This document shows, piece by piece, positions 8,281 to 17,074 of a stretch of DNA of 64,000 nucleotides; position 1 is the stretch's first letter, and every line of letters begins with the position of its first letter. The stretch is from a virus, in the IMG/VR virus record IMGVR_UViG_3300025012_000042, positions 1 through 64,000 of that record, one strand, 5' to 3'. The notes beneath the pieces are model-generated. The model was not told the origin of the DNA, made no database searches, and saw only the letters and a program-made list of their open reading frames with translations. A program made the translations under genes and the position numbers.

Positions 8281-8517
8281 ATGATACTAAAATCATTTGA
8301 AGAAATGTGTGATGATGAAACAATTTATGATTATTGTCATCAAACAGATTATGGAGAACATAAGTCTTGTGTTACACCTTCTGGATATTCCTCTTGTGAG
8401 GGAATGTGGTGTGAAGAGTCTTATGAGGCATATTTAGATGATAATAACGCATCTATAAAACTAGTAAAATATCAAAATAATGTAAAATTATTAAATAAGG
8501 AGGAGTTAATAAAATGA
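8281..8517 (+). CDS. Acidic Cys-rich hypothetical protein (78 aa)
   Basis: ATG after GAAGGAGAAAAAGC. Cys/His residues clustered in CHQTDYGEHKSC and CEGMWCEES suggest a metal site. Its 3' end contains the ribosome site and the first bases of the next gene. Confidence 0.6.
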   Translation: MILKSFEEMCDDETIYDYCHQTDYGEHKSCVTPSGYSSCEGMWCEESYEAYLDDNNASIKLVKYQNNVKLLNKEELIK

Positions 8518-9122
8518 GCGCAGCACTTAAATTTGAATTTGATTTTGAAGAAGTTTTTGAGGGAATTAAGTTAGGGGTAATTAAAGAAATGTCAGAAGCA
8601 ACTTTTGATGATATTACCTCTAGTGCAATTAATCAGGTTAAAACAGAAATGAAAAATAAGATATCTCTTACATATAAAGATGAATACGAAATCAGAGATG
8701 AAATTAAAACAGAAATTAAGGAAAAGGTATATCAGAAGTTAATTTCAGAAATTAAAGATGAATATAAAAAGAAATATGAAGATACATTTAGTAAGGATAT
8801 GACAAATGCATTTAATCTTGCAGAGGAAAATATTATTGATGAAATTAAATCTGAAACGATTGATAAATTATACAATGTTTTATATTCAAATATTCAAAAC
8901 CAAGTAAAATCTAAGATCAATAGTTCTGTATCTGAATTAATTAATGCAATTACAGGAAATAATATTAAAGTCAAAAATACTAAAAATACCATTTCTAAAG
9001 AAGAATATGATGAACTTATACATAGAGATGAAATATTAACTGCATTAGAAAATGGTGGAGTGGATAATTGGGAATGGTATGGTGAATCTTTAAATAATTA
9101 TTTTGAAGGTAAAAATAAATAA
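8514..9122 (+). CDS. Long helical (coiled-coil) protein
   Basis: 202 residues. Residues 20-150 are an almost continuous run of charged amphipathic helix (EIRDEIKTEIKEK pattern); the last 45 residues form a small domain with HRDEILTALENGG and WEWYGESL. The overlapping start implies coupling with 8281-8517. Likely a structural or oligomerising protein; function unknown. Confidence 0.65.
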   Translation: MSAALKFEFDFEEVFEGIKLGVIKEMSEATFDDITSSAINQVKTEMKNKISLTYKDEYEIRDEIKTEIKEKVYQKLISEIKDEYKKKYEDTFSKDMTNAFNLAEENIIDEIKSETIDKLYNVLYSNIQNQVKSKINSSVSELINAITGNNIKVKNTKNTISKEEYDELIHRDEILTALENGGVDNWEWYGESLNNYFEGKNK

Positions 9123-9157
9123 TCCAAGGAAAGAGGAGATTGAGGAGTGTATTAATA

Positions 9158-9478
9158 ATGATCAGAAAAACTTCATATTTATGTGAAATGTGTAGGAAGT
9201 ATTTTGATGAACCAAACATTGTTAAAGAAAATCATTGTGAATATAATGTATGTCCTTACTGCATTAGCAATCTAAAAGGAATCAAACCAAACAAAACATA
9301 TGGTGGTATTTATTATGCAGATGGTATTTATAATTTTACTGTCTGTGAGCATAGGGATGGATCTGGTAAGAAAGCTGATTTAAGTAGATATTATGGAAAT
9401 GAAAATTTGCTAAAAGTTATTATTGAGGAATTAGAGGTTCAATTATTTACATATGAATTATGGTATGGTGTTTTATAG
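9158..9478 (+). CDS. Zinc-binding hypothetical protein (106 aa)
   Basis: ATG after GAGGAGTGTATTAATA. N-terminal C-x2-C (CEMC) and C-x2-C (CPYC) bracket a His/Cys pair (HCEY), an HNH- or RING-like metal frame, but catalytic histidines are not clear. Acidic C-terminus. Confidence 0.6.
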   Translation: MIRKTSYLCEMCRKYFDEPNIVKENHCEYNVCPYCISNLKGIKPNKTYGGIYYADGIYNFTVCEHRDGSGKKADLSRYYGNENLLKVIIEELEVQLFTYELWYGVL

Positions 9479-9492
9479 AAAGGAGTTAAAAT

Positions 9493-9699
9493 ATGAGTTA
9501 TGAATGGGTACATAAAATACTTAAAGATATTGACGATATAGACTTTAAAAATTGCAAAAAGGATTGTTACGGAACAAATTGTAAATATATCGAAGAGTGT
9601 AGTTGGTATCATTATAAACATAGAGAAGAATTTGCATTTAATGGTTTAATGGAAGAGTTAAAGAAATCAAAATGCTATTTCGAAGGAGGAATAAAATGA
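9493..9699 (+). CDS. Small Cys-rich protein (68 aa)
   Basis: GAAAGGAGTTAAAAT then ATG. Cysteines C-x3-C-x4-C-x5-C (CKKDC to CSWYHY), with a His-rich patch afterwards, indicate one metal site. The 3' end overlaps the next start by four bases. Confidence 0.6.
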   Translation: MSYEWVHKILKDIDDIDFKNCKKDCYGTNCKYIEECSWYHYKHREEFAFNGLMEELKKSKCYFEGGIK

Positions 9700-9941
9700 A
9701 ACACAACGACAAATCATATAACTATGCCAGAGAAGAAATGTTAGAAAATGGTTTTGTTTTACTAAATGACGATGGCGAATATCTTATTGGATATAAAGCA
9801 CATTTAAATAGTAGACAAGTAGAATTAACAAAATTAGATTCTTCTGTAGATGAAAAATTAGTCCGAATTACTTTAACAGAAGAAGAATTGAAAGAATTAG
9901 CCAACTCATTAAAACAGCTTAAATCACAAACTTTAATCTAA
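9696..9941 (+). CDS. Small hypothetical protein (81 aa)
   Basis: ATG after GAAGGAGGAATAAA in the end of the previous gene. N-terminal helix, a beta segment (LLNDDGEYLIGYKAHL) and a C-terminal leucine-rich helix. No family recognised. Last gene before the first intergenic gap of the window. Confidence 0.6.
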   Translation: MKHNDKSYNYAREEMLENGFVLLNDDGEYLIGYKAHLNSRQVELTKLDSSVDEKLVRITLTEEELKELANSLKQLKSQTLI

Positions 9942-9958
9942 CAAATCGATAAATAAAT

Positions 9959-10005
9959 ACTTAACTTAATATCATAATTAATTATATAATCATATTAAGT
10001 CAAGT
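9959..10005. repeat. AT-rich inverted repeat
   Basis: ACTTAACTTAATAT (9959-9972) and ATATTAAGTCAAGT (9992-10005) are inverted copies with one mismatch around a 19-base AT-only centre. It lies in the 108-base gap before a lipoprotein gene and has no T-run. It could be a regulator site or an mRNA hairpin. Confidence 0.5.
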
Positions 10006-10049
10006 AACAAAACACACAAATAAAAATAAAAAGGAGATGTTATAAAAAC

Positions 10050-10289
10050 ATGAAAAAGTTAATTTCCATATTATTCTTATCTACTCTTGTATTATCTGGT
10101 TGCGGATCAAAATCTAATCAAATTCAACAACCTCAACAACAAGTTCAAGACGATGATGAAGAAATGAGTTGGTTTGAGGATGAAGTTTTGGATATGGATG
10201 ACTGGGGAGAAACAAAGCATAAAAAGAAAGTTGTACCTAAAAGTGGTGTTACTGCCCCTAGTACAACAAAACCATCAACAAGTGTTTAA
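10050..10289 (+). CDS. Predicted lipoprotein, probably frameshifted at 3' end
   Basis: MKK, hydrophobic core and lipobox LSGC give a type II signal peptide. The mature part is low complexity: Gln-rich, then very acidic, then Ser/Thr/Pro/Lys. The frame stops at TAA 10287-10289, but the low-complexity Ser/Thr/Lys coding continues in the +1 frame to TGA at 10360-10362. Removing one T from TTT at 10285-10287 would join them (PSTSV to KPSVNPKSSS). A cell-wall-spanning tail appears to have been lost. Confidence 0.7.
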   Translation: MKKLISILFLSTLVLSGCGSKSNQIQQPQQQVQDDDEEMSWFEDEVLDMDDWGETKHKKKVVPKSGVTAPSTTKPSTSV

Positions 10290-10371
10290 ACCATCAGTGA
10301 ATCCTAAATCTAGTTCCACTTCAAGTTCAAATACTAAATCTAGTACAACCAAAAAGAAATGAGTTGATTAA

Positions 10372-11694
10372 ATGGGAAATAGTTTGGCAGCAGAAGGAAA
10401 GCTCATGTACTACCCTACGGATTTACAAGAAGCGCATAGGTTACTTGGATTGCTCGGTAGGGTAGATATTGACTGGTTAAAGAAAAATTATCTTAAAGAA
10501 TACTATACAAAAGAAGGAATATATCAAGAATTAGCAATGAAAGCACTTGATTTTCAAATTCCTATAGATTATGTTTATTATGATTATTGGTTGAATACAA
10601 AACAATACGACATGATTAAAAGTAATTGTGAATACGGGTTAGGAAGTCACAATAATCATGAAATTGTAGTGGCAGACTTATTTGCTGGTGAAGGATTATT
10701 TTTAGATACATTTGCCTCATTTATTCCTAGAAAAGATTCAAGTAATAGTTACATTCTTGTTTCCAATGAATTAGAGGAAAACCGCTATAAAGAAATTGAG
10801 AAAAATTCTAATATTTATGATTCATACAATAAATCCTTTGAAGAATTAAGGATGCCTAAAAACAGCATATCCTTGATGCTTTATAACCCTCCATATTCGT
10901 CTTCTAATGGTCAGAGGAATTGTAAAAGATATCTCCAAATGATACTAGATAGACAAATCCTCTACAACCCCTCAACATCAAAAGATTATAAAACAGGTTA
11001 CATAGCATTCGTTATCAGAAAAGATGATTTTCTTGATTCTTTAGACATCTTATCTAAAAACTTTGACATCCTTAAAAACTCAATCTATAAAACAAATAAA
11101 GATGAATATGCTAAATTCAAGCAATATATTTTTATCGCTCACCTAAAACGCCACCCTTACGACTTAAATAATACTATGCAAGCAATGGATTTCCAGAAGC
11201 AATATAATGAAATAAAAGAAATAATCCTGTCAGAACCAGAATTTAAACTATCACAATATAATACTTATCAATCCATGAATTACCCATACATCGACTATGA
11301 CACAGCAAAAGAAAATAATAAATATACCGAATCACCAGAAACTCACATCAGCAAAAATGATTCAATATGGAAATGGGTTAAAGGAATCACAGAATTAAAA
11401 GATTTAGGTGAAGAGAAATTAGTTGTTCCTAAACCACTTAAATTAGGTGAAATTAGTAATTTACTTGCATCAGGAATGATTAATGGTGAGATTTCATTAG
11501 AAGATGGTACTGGTAGGCATGTTGCTATTGGAGGGACTAAGAGCATTGAAAAGAAAGAAATAAGTAAATATAAGGATGATAGTGGAGATAGTTTTACCGA
11601 AACAAAGATAATTAAGATGAGTTTACCCTATCTTAATGTTTTATGTTCAGATAATGGGAAATTGGTAATTAAAGAACTTGGAGGAAATGAATGA
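10372..11694 (+). CDS. SAM-dependent DNA methyltransferase (N6-adenine type)
   Basis: 440 residues. Motif I VVADLFAGEG near residue 100 (SAM binding) and motif IV NPPY near residue 172 (target amino group) are intact, in the order of N6-adenine/N4-cytosine methyltransferases. The N-terminus (YYPTDLQEAHRLLGLL) resembles methyltransferase proteins paired with helicases on Gram-positive mobile elements. The stop overlaps the helicase start by four bases, so the two are co-translated. No endonuclease gene of restriction type lies between them, so self-protection, anti-restriction or DNA-processing roles are possible. Confidence 0.75.
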   Translation: MGNSLAAEGKLMYYPTDLQEAHRLLGLLGRVDIDWLKKNYLKEYYTKEGIYQELAMKALDFQIPIDYVYYDYWLNTKQYDMIKSNCEYGLGSHNNHEIVVADLFAGEGLFLDTFASFIPRKDSSNSYILVSNELEENRYKEIEKNSNIYDSYNKSFEELRMPKNSISLMLYNPPYSSSNGQRNCKRYLQMILDRQILYNPSTSKDYKTGYIAFVIRKDDFLDSLDILSKNFDILKNSIYKTNKDEYAKFKQYIFIAHLKRHPYDLNNTMQAMDFQKQYNEIKEIILSEPEFKLSQYNTYQSMNYPYIDYDTAKENNKYTESPETHISKNDSIWKWVKGITELKDLGEEKLVVPKPLKLGEISNLLASGMINGEISLEDGTGRHVAIGGTKSIEKKEISKYKDDSGDSFTETKIIKMSLPYLNVLCSDNGKLVIKELGGNE

Positions 11695-14264
11695 TACCAT
11701 ATTTAAGAACAACAGATAAAAATACTATAAATTGCAATGCTGATTTAGTAATTTTAGATTCAAGCAATCCAATATTAATATCTCTATGTGATTTACATAT
11801 CAAGAACAGAAAAATATGCTCAGATTTAATCTCTCATTCTTATTCAATTACTTTAAGAGACAGAGAAGATATATTCTTTGAGCAAACATTATACGGTAGA
11901 GAAAATCATTATAGATATAAATCTGACAGAATGGCTGATGATTTAACTCATACAATAATATATAATACTAAAATAAATGATTATTGTATCAATTGGAATA
12001 ATGAAGATAAGAATGAGATTATCACAAAGTATTTAAGGAATATTCATTATTTACCTGTGACTGCTGAAATTGTAAAAATGATTTTAGACAAAGAAGATAT
12101 TGAAAATGCTAAACATAAATATAGTAGTAATTATGGATGTGTTAGTGAGTGTACAGTTTATACAAATAATCCTATGTATCTAGATTTAAAGGTTTATAAA
12201 ATAAATATTACTTGGTTTAAACAAAATTTAAATGCTTTGACTTTGGTTGGATATAAGGAAGATTTTGATTGGAGTAAAATTGAGGATGTTCAGGATTATA
12301 TATTTGCTTTTTTGAATCCAATTAAAGAAAGATTGAAGAAAAATGTTAGAGTTTTGTTTGATCCTAAGAGAGTGAATCAGAAAATGTTTGAAGGTAAAAT
12401 GAAACCATTCGATGGTCAGGTGCCAATTATTCAATCTGCATTAGAGGTTTTGAAGAGAAGTAGGTTCGTTTATTTGGCAGCCGAAATGGGGGTTGGGAAG
12501 TCAACATGTGCAACTAAAGCAAATCATTGTCATTTGTATCCTAACAAACAAAACTACGTCACATTAATTGTTGCTCCTGCAATTACATTAACTCAATGGA
12601 AAGATGAAATTAAGAATAGCATAGGAGATAAAGTAAATATTCATATTATCAAAAAGACATCTGAATTTATCAATATTTACAATAAGAATCAATTGCATTT
12701 CAATAAACCAACATATTTTCTAGTAGGTAAAGAAACGTTCAAACTTGATGCAAAAAGAATATCTGGTGTAAATATTAAGACTATGGAAATAAAGCACAAA
12801 AAAGAAGTACAAAGTGGTGGTTATTATAGTTATTCAACAATTAAAGAAGTTAAAGAAAAAATAACTATAGCATGTTGCCCTGACTGTGGAAGACCTTTAC
12901 AAAATGAGTTAAGGAAAAAAGAAGATGTTTTCTTTACTGAAAAGGATTTTCAAGGAAATCCTAAGAAAAGTAATTATAAATGTTCAAATTGTAATACCGT
13001 ATTGTGGCAAAGTACATATGATAAAACAAAGAAAAGTAGTTTAATAAGATTTATTAAAACCAAGAATATTCATTTTGATAGTGTAATCGTGGATGAAGTG
13101 CATGAGAGCAATACAGTTGGGACAATAATTTCTAGTGCAACTAGGACATTATTTAATTATGCTAAAAAGATAATTTTACTTAGCGGAACCAATAATTCAG
13201 GATATTCTTCGAGTTTATTTAACCTATTCCTTGGATTATTACCCAATAAACTTAAAGAAAATGATGTTATGGAAATAGAGAAATTTATTAAAGCTTACGG
13301 AACATTAATGGCGGTAAACAAAAAGAAAGATGGTGAATACTATCGTTCAGGCCGAAGCGAGATTAAGGATAGCGATTTCAAAGAAATTGAGGGAATACAT
13401 AGCCTAGTATATACTAAATATTTAGTAGAGAACTATATCTTTGCCACATTAGACGATCTAGGAAAGGATTTGCCGGACTTAAACGAGTATTACATACCAA
13501 TACATCAAACTCAAGAAATGGAACGCTTAGAGAGCAATCTGTGGCATGAAATTAAGTCTGCAAATGCCTTCAATGCTAAAATGTATGAAGATTCAATTGT
13601 AAAACATTATATTAATAATCCATTTAAATGGGATTCAATTCCTATTAATAGAGGAGAAGAAAGTTATAAAGAAGTTCAGCCGAAATGTATTAATGATTGT
13701 ATTTTACCAAAGGAACAAGTATTGTTAGATATTGTTAAGCAAGAGTTATCTGAAAATAGAAAAGTTTGTATTTATGTGGATTTTAATAATGGTGGCGAAT
13801 ATATGAAAGGAATTACTATCGCAAAGAGAATTGAAAATTTACTTTCTAAAAATAATATTAAAACATTCACATTAAAATCAACTGTGCCGAATTATGAAAG
13901 AAAAGAATTGTTAGAGAAAAAGAAAGATAGTTTTCAAGTATTAATAACCAATTGTAAATTGATGCAAGTTGGCATTTCCCTTGTGTTTCTTCCAACCTAT
14001 ATAAACTACATGCCTAGTTATCAAGTTAATATTGTTAGTCAGTCAAATAGAAGGGGTTATAGAGTTATTAGTGTATTAGAAAATAGAATTTATCACTTGT
14101 ATTATGAAAATTCATGCGAGAATGGGATTATTAAAAGATTCCAACGTAAGATGGCTGAGAGTAAGGCCATTGTTGGTCAATTTGATGTTTGTTTGGAAGA
14201 TGATGATTCGATTAGAACTGCCAGTAAGTTAAGTAAAAAAATTAATGATAGTGCTACTAAATGA
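11691..14264 (+). CDS. Large SF2-type helicase/ATPase
   Basis: 857 residues. Walker A in AAEMGVGKST near 266, LIVAPAITLTQW (motif Ia region) near 302, DEVH Walker B near 467, LLSGT motif III near 499 and a degenerate motif VI SQSNRRGYR near 783. A zinc ribbon (CPDCG to CSNCN, about residues 395-440) is inserted between Ia and II. This is the SNF2/RapA-like layout of mobile-element helicases that travel with a methyltransferase. The last 29 residues (FDVCLEDDDSIRTASKLS) are repeated at the end of the next gene. Confidence 0.8.
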   Translation: MIPYLRTTDKNTINCNADLVILDSSNPILISLCDLHIKNRKICSDLISHSYSITLRDREDIFFEQTLYGRENHYRYKSDRMADDLTHTIIYNTKINDYCINWNNEDKNEIITKYLRNIHYLPVTAEIVKMILDKEDIENAKHKYSSNYGCVSECTVYTNNPMYLDLKVYKINITWFKQNLNALTLVGYKEDFDWSKIEDVQDYIFAFLNPIKERLKKNVRVLFDPKRVNQKMFEGKMKPFDGQVPIIQSALEVLKRSRFVYLAAEMGVGKSTCATKANHCHLYPNKQNYVTLIVAPAITLTQWKDEIKNSIGDKVNIHIIKKTSEFINIYNKNQLHFNKPTYFLVGKETFKLDAKRISGVNIKTMEIKHKKEVQSGGYYSYSTIKEVKEKITIACCPDCGRPLQNELRKKEDVFFTEKDFQGNPKKSNYKCSNCNTVLWQSTYDKTKKSSLIRFIKTKNIHFDSVIVDEVHESNTVGTIISSATRTLFNYAKKIILLSGTNNSGYSSSLFNLFLGLLPNKLKENDVMEIEKFIKAYGTLMAVNKKKDGEYYRSGRSEIKDSDFKEIEGIHSLVYTKYLVENYIFATLDDLGKDLPDLNEYYIPIHQTQEMERLESNLWHEIKSANAFNAKMYEDSIVKHYINNPFKWDSIPINRGEESYKEVQPKCINDCILPKEQVLLDIVKQELSENRKVCIYVDFNNGGEYMKGITIAKRIENLLSKNNIKTFTLKSTVPNYERKELLEKKKDSFQVLITNCKLMQVGISLVFLPTYINYMPSYQVNIVSQSNRRGYRVISVLENRIYHLYYENSCENGIIKRFQRKMAESKAIVGQFDVCLEDDDSIRTASKLSKKINDSATK
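14175..14264 (+). repeat. Helicase 3' end, copy A of a coding duplication
   Basis: The final 90 bases of the helicase gene match, at roughly three of four bases, the final 87 bases of the downstream nuclease gene (15586-15672), in the same reading frame (GQFDVCLEDDDSIR versus GKFNVCLENDDSIR). Confidence 0.8.
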
Positions 14265-14275
14265 CTATTTAGTAG
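14254..14275 (+). terminator. Perfect hairpin across the helicase stop codon
   Basis: CTACTAAAT (14254-14262) and ATTTAGTAG (14267-14275) form a perfect nine-base stem with a four-base loop containing the TGA. No T-run follows, so it may stabilise or punctuate the message between helicase and nuclease. Confidence 0.45.
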
Positions 14276-14316
14276 AGATAAAATAATATATAAAAATTAC
14301 ACAAAGGAGAAATTCA

Positions 14317-15672
14317 ATGTTATTAACCAAAAATGTATTAATGAAATGGAGTTATTCAAATAAAAAACGGTATGAAAGTAATGGTTATATATTTACTAAA
14401 TGGAAAGATGAATTTAATGTTAAAGTAGAAGATTTACCAGATGGATCAAATGCGTTAGTTGAAGTAAAATGTGATGGTTGTGGGGAAATACTAACTAATT
14501 TTAGATGGGTAGATTATAAAAAACAAATTAAAGAAGATGGTAAATATTATTGTCATAAATGTGTTATGAAATTATATGGAGGAGAAAATGCCAGATTAGC
14601 AAGATTAAAAAATAGTATATCCTTTAAACAATGGTGTATAGATAATAATAGACAAGATATTCTTGACAGATGGGATTATGAATTAAATCAATTAACTCCA
14701 GATGAAATTAATTATTCCACAAACAAAAAATATTATTTTAAATGTCCTAGAGGAATGCACAAAAGTGAATTAAAAAGTATAGTTAATTTTACAATTAATG
14801 GGCAAGAGGGTTCAATAAAATGTAATCAATGTAATTCATTTGCCCAATGGGGCATAGATAAACATGGTGAAGACTTTTTAGAAAAATATTGGGATTATAA
14901 ATTAAATATATTAAATCCTTGGAATATTGATCATGGAAGTAATAAAAAAGTATGGATTAAATGCCAAGTAAAAGATTATCATGAAAGTTATAAAGTTTCA
15001 GCATACGATTTTTACATTAATAAAAGATGTTCATTTTGTAATACCAACAGTGGCAAAATACATAAATTAGATAGTGTTGGATTTGTACATCCTGAAACGT
15101 TAAGTGTATGGAGCAATAAAAATAATAAATCGCCATATGAATATGCTCCTCATAGCGATAAAGAAGTTTATTGGAAATGTGAACATGGTATACATAGTGA
15201 TTACAAAAGAAATATTGACTGTTCATTAAGATATAATTTTCATTGCCCAGAATGTCGATATTCTAAAGGTGAAAAAATAATAAGTGAATATCTTATGAGA
15301 AGCAATATTTTCTATATTCCACAAAAAACATTTGAAGGACTTGTAGGGTTAGGTGGTGGATTGTTGTCTTATGACCATTATTTACCTAAATATAATTTAT
15401 TAATTGAGTTCCAAGGTAATTATCATGATGGAACAGTCAGCAATCAAACAGAAGAAGAGTTTGAGTATCAAATAGAGCACGATAGGCGTAAAAAGGAATA
15501 TGCAGAATTAAATGGATATAATTTCTTAGAAATATGGTATTGTGATATTAATAATATTGAAGAAATATTAAATAAAGCAATCGAGGGTAAATTTAATGTG
15601 TGTTTAGAGAATGACGATTCAATTAGAATTGCTAGTAAATTAGGGAAAAAGATTAGTGAAGGAGTTATATAA
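14317..15672 (+). CDS. Homing-type nuclease: Zn ribbons plus PD-(D/E)XK domain
   Basis: 451 residues, strong AAAGGAGAAATTC start region. An N-terminal ribbon (CDGCG, CHKC) and further Cys pairs (CNQC, CSFC, CPEC) would read DNA. The C-terminal domain has YDHYLP, then LIEFQGNYH, then HDRRKKEYAELNGY and LEIWY, the Vsr/DUF559-like PD-(D/E)XK arrangement. The first 175 residues are homologous to 53411-54946. The last 29 residues duplicate the helicase tail, pointing to insertion of a free-standing homing endonuclease into the helicase gene. Nuclease activity is inferred. Confidence 0.75.
   Translation: MLLTKNVLMKWSYSNKKRYESNGYIFTKWKDEFNVKVEDLPDGSNALVEVKCDGCGEILTNFRWVDYKKQIKEDGKYYCHKCVMKLYGGENARLARLKNSISFKQWCIDNNRQDILDRWDYELNQLTPDEINYSTNKKYYFKCPRGMHKSELKSIVNFTINGQEGSIKCNQCNSFAQWGIDKHGEDFLEKYWDYKLNILNPWNIDHGSNKKVWIKCQVKDYHESYKVSAYDFYINKRCSFCNTNSGKIHKLDSVGFVHPETLSVWSNKNNKSPYEYAPHSDKEVYWKCEHGIHSDYKRNIDCSLRYNFHCPECRYSKGEKIISEYLMRSNIFYIPQKTFEGLVGLGGGLLSYDHYLPKYNLLIEFQGNYHDGTVSNQTEEEFEYQIEHDRRKKEYAELNGYNFLEIWYCDINNIEEILNKAIEGKFNVCLENDDSIRIASKLGKKISEGVI
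15586..15672 (+). repeat. Nuclease 3' end, copy B of the helicase-tail duplication
   Basis: Same frame and same protein motif as the helicase C-terminus (14175-14264). It has diverged mostly at third positions, as expected if both copies are under protein-level constraint or the duplication is fairly old. Confidence 0.8.
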
Positions 15673-15687
15673 TTGTAAAATAAATAT

Positions 15688-15717
15688 TTGACATTGGTAT
15701 TGTGTGCATGTTATAAT
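15688..15717 (+). promoter_or_regulatory. Sigma-A type promoter
   Basis: TTGACA at 15688, 18-base spacer, TATAAT at 15712 with an extended TG one base upstream (TGTTATAAT). Drives the small-gene run beginning at 15789. Confidence 0.8.
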
Positions 15718-15788
15718 ATTAACAAGATATTAAATAAATTCCGTCGAAATATTTCTTTCGAAGGTTTTGAGGAAGGTGGTGATAAATT

Positions 15789-16037
15789 ATTAAACTATAT
15801 ACACAAGAAGTATCGTCTTGCCTAAATTGTCCAAATGTTTCTGCCAACCATAATGCTAAAGGTAAAGGTGGTAAACAATTTAGTGAGTATAGATGTAGAA
15901 TTGTTTTATCAAGAAACCATAATTATAAACTCATACATAATGAAATAGATAGATATTATTTCCCAGATTGGTGTCCACTATTAGATATTGACAAAGAAGC
16001 ATATTGCAATTGTGATACTCGTATGGAAGATAATTAA
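15789..16037 (+). CDS. Zinc-binding small protein with ATT start
   Basis: 82 residues, stop 16035-16037. The frame is closed by TGA-TAA just upstream and contains no ATG, GTG or TTG until its very last codons; the only start candidates are tandem ATT codons at 15786 and 15789, six and nine bases after AAGGTGG. Motifs: C-x2-C (SCLNCPN), a middle RCRIVLS and FPDWCPL, the pattern of small zinc proteins common on Bacillota phages. Strong evidence for non-canonical initiation. Confidence 0.7.
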   Translation: MKLYTQEVSSCLNCPNVSANHNAKGKGGKQFSEYRCRIVLSRNHNYKLIHNEIDRYYFPDWCPLLDIDKEAYCNCDTRMEDN

Positions 16038-16056
16038 ACTAAGAAAGGAGAAATAA

Positions 16057-16218
16057 ATGCAACAAAAAGTTAAAGCAAAAATTAAAGGTATATTTTGGGG
16101 AACTGCTACAGTAATTTTAGACCATGATGGAACAATTATTGAAGTAGAAGAAGTGGAAGACCTTGATGATTTCGATGATTGTGAAGTTAGAGAAATTATT
16201 TATAAGATTGGAGGATAA
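16057..16218 (+). CDS. Small acidic hypothetical protein (53 aa)
   Basis: AAAGGAGAAATAA then ATG; stop 16216-16218. A short beta region (IFWGTATVILD) is followed by a strongly acidic stretch (EVEDLDDFDD). A DNA-mimic-like charge is possible but unproven. Confidence 0.55.
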   Translation: MQQKVKAKIKGIFWGTATVILDHDGTIIEVEEVEDLDDFDDCEVREIIYKIGG

Positions 16219-16224
16219 ATACAT

Positions 16225-16680
16225 ATGAAATACAGAGAAGGAGACAAAGTTGAAATAATTGATCAATCTTCTGAGTTTTACAAAAAGAAAGGTTATGTAA
16301 TGACAACAAAAATAAATGATAAAATATTGGTTGCTTTTCCACCTGCTAAATCAACTGGAAATGGTTTTGAACTAGAACAAATAAAACTTATAAAAAGTTC
16401 TATTAAAGGAAAAGAAGTTGAACCTTGTGGATGTTGTTTGTCAAGTACGGGTTATATATCTGCTAATGTATTGCTTGAAGAATGCCCAATAAAGAGAAAA
16501 TTAGGACAGCATGAAGATTCTATTGATATGAATTTTAAAGAGAAAGTTATGGTATGTACTTGTATAAATTCTAATTACTCTTGGGGTGTACCAACTTGTG
16601 AAAATTATAAAGGACTTAGGGAAGTAACTCGTGGTGGAAGAAAAGTATGGAGAGTCTTCTGCGATGCTGTAGAGGTTTAA
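16225..16680 (+). CDS. KOW/SH3-like plus Cys-rich protein (151 aa)
   Basis: Residues 1-55 (REGDKVEIID...KGYVMTT) look like a small SH3/KOW barrel. The second part has CGCC, a distant C, CTC and CENYK, probably a zinc site. The ATG follows a GGAGG site in the end of the previous gene. Function unknown. Confidence 0.6.
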   Translation: MKYREGDKVEIIDQSSEFYKKKGYVMTTKINDKILVAFPPAKSTGNGFELEQIKLIKSSIKGKEVEPCGCCLSSTGYISANVLLEECPIKRKLGQHEDSIDMNFKEKVMVCTCINSNYSWGVPTCENYKGLREVTRGGRKVWRVFCDAVEV

Positions 16681-16702
16681 TAAAGAAAGGAATTGATACA
16701 TA

Positions 16703-17017
16703 ATGGATAACGAATTGTTTAAAGAATTAGAAGAAGCATCAAAACCATTGCAGGATTTCTTAATGAAACATTTTGATCCAATGACTAAAATAGAGGTAGA
16801 GATTGGTCATATTAATGTGTTGAACGGAATAATGGGAATGCCTACTAAAATTGATGATTCTATAAAACAAATTGATAGATATGAAAGTGATATAGAAAAT
16901 TGTGAAAATTGTAAGCATAATGGTAAGTCTGAAACGTGTTATCCTCGTTGGTATGAAATGAATAGGGTAGAAATTAATAAAGATTATGGCAATGGTTTAA
17001 TCAATTGTTGGGAATAA
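16703..17017 (+). CDS. Cys-rich hypothetical protein (104 aa)
   Basis: AAAGGAATTGATACATA start. Helical N-terminus; C-terminal half has CENCKHNGKSETC, then YPRWYE and a terminal NCWE. The same C-x2-C-x6-C...C layout occurs in other small proteins of this element. Confidence 0.6.
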   Translation: MDNELFKELEEASKPLQDFLMKHFDPMTKIEVEIGHINVLNGIMGMPTKIDDSIKQIDRYESDIENCENCKHNGKSETCYPRWYEMNRVEINKDYGNGLINCWE

Positions 17018-17074
17018 CAATCCTAAGAAAAGTCGATTTCCAAGGAAATAAAAATAAAAAAGGAGAATGAATAA

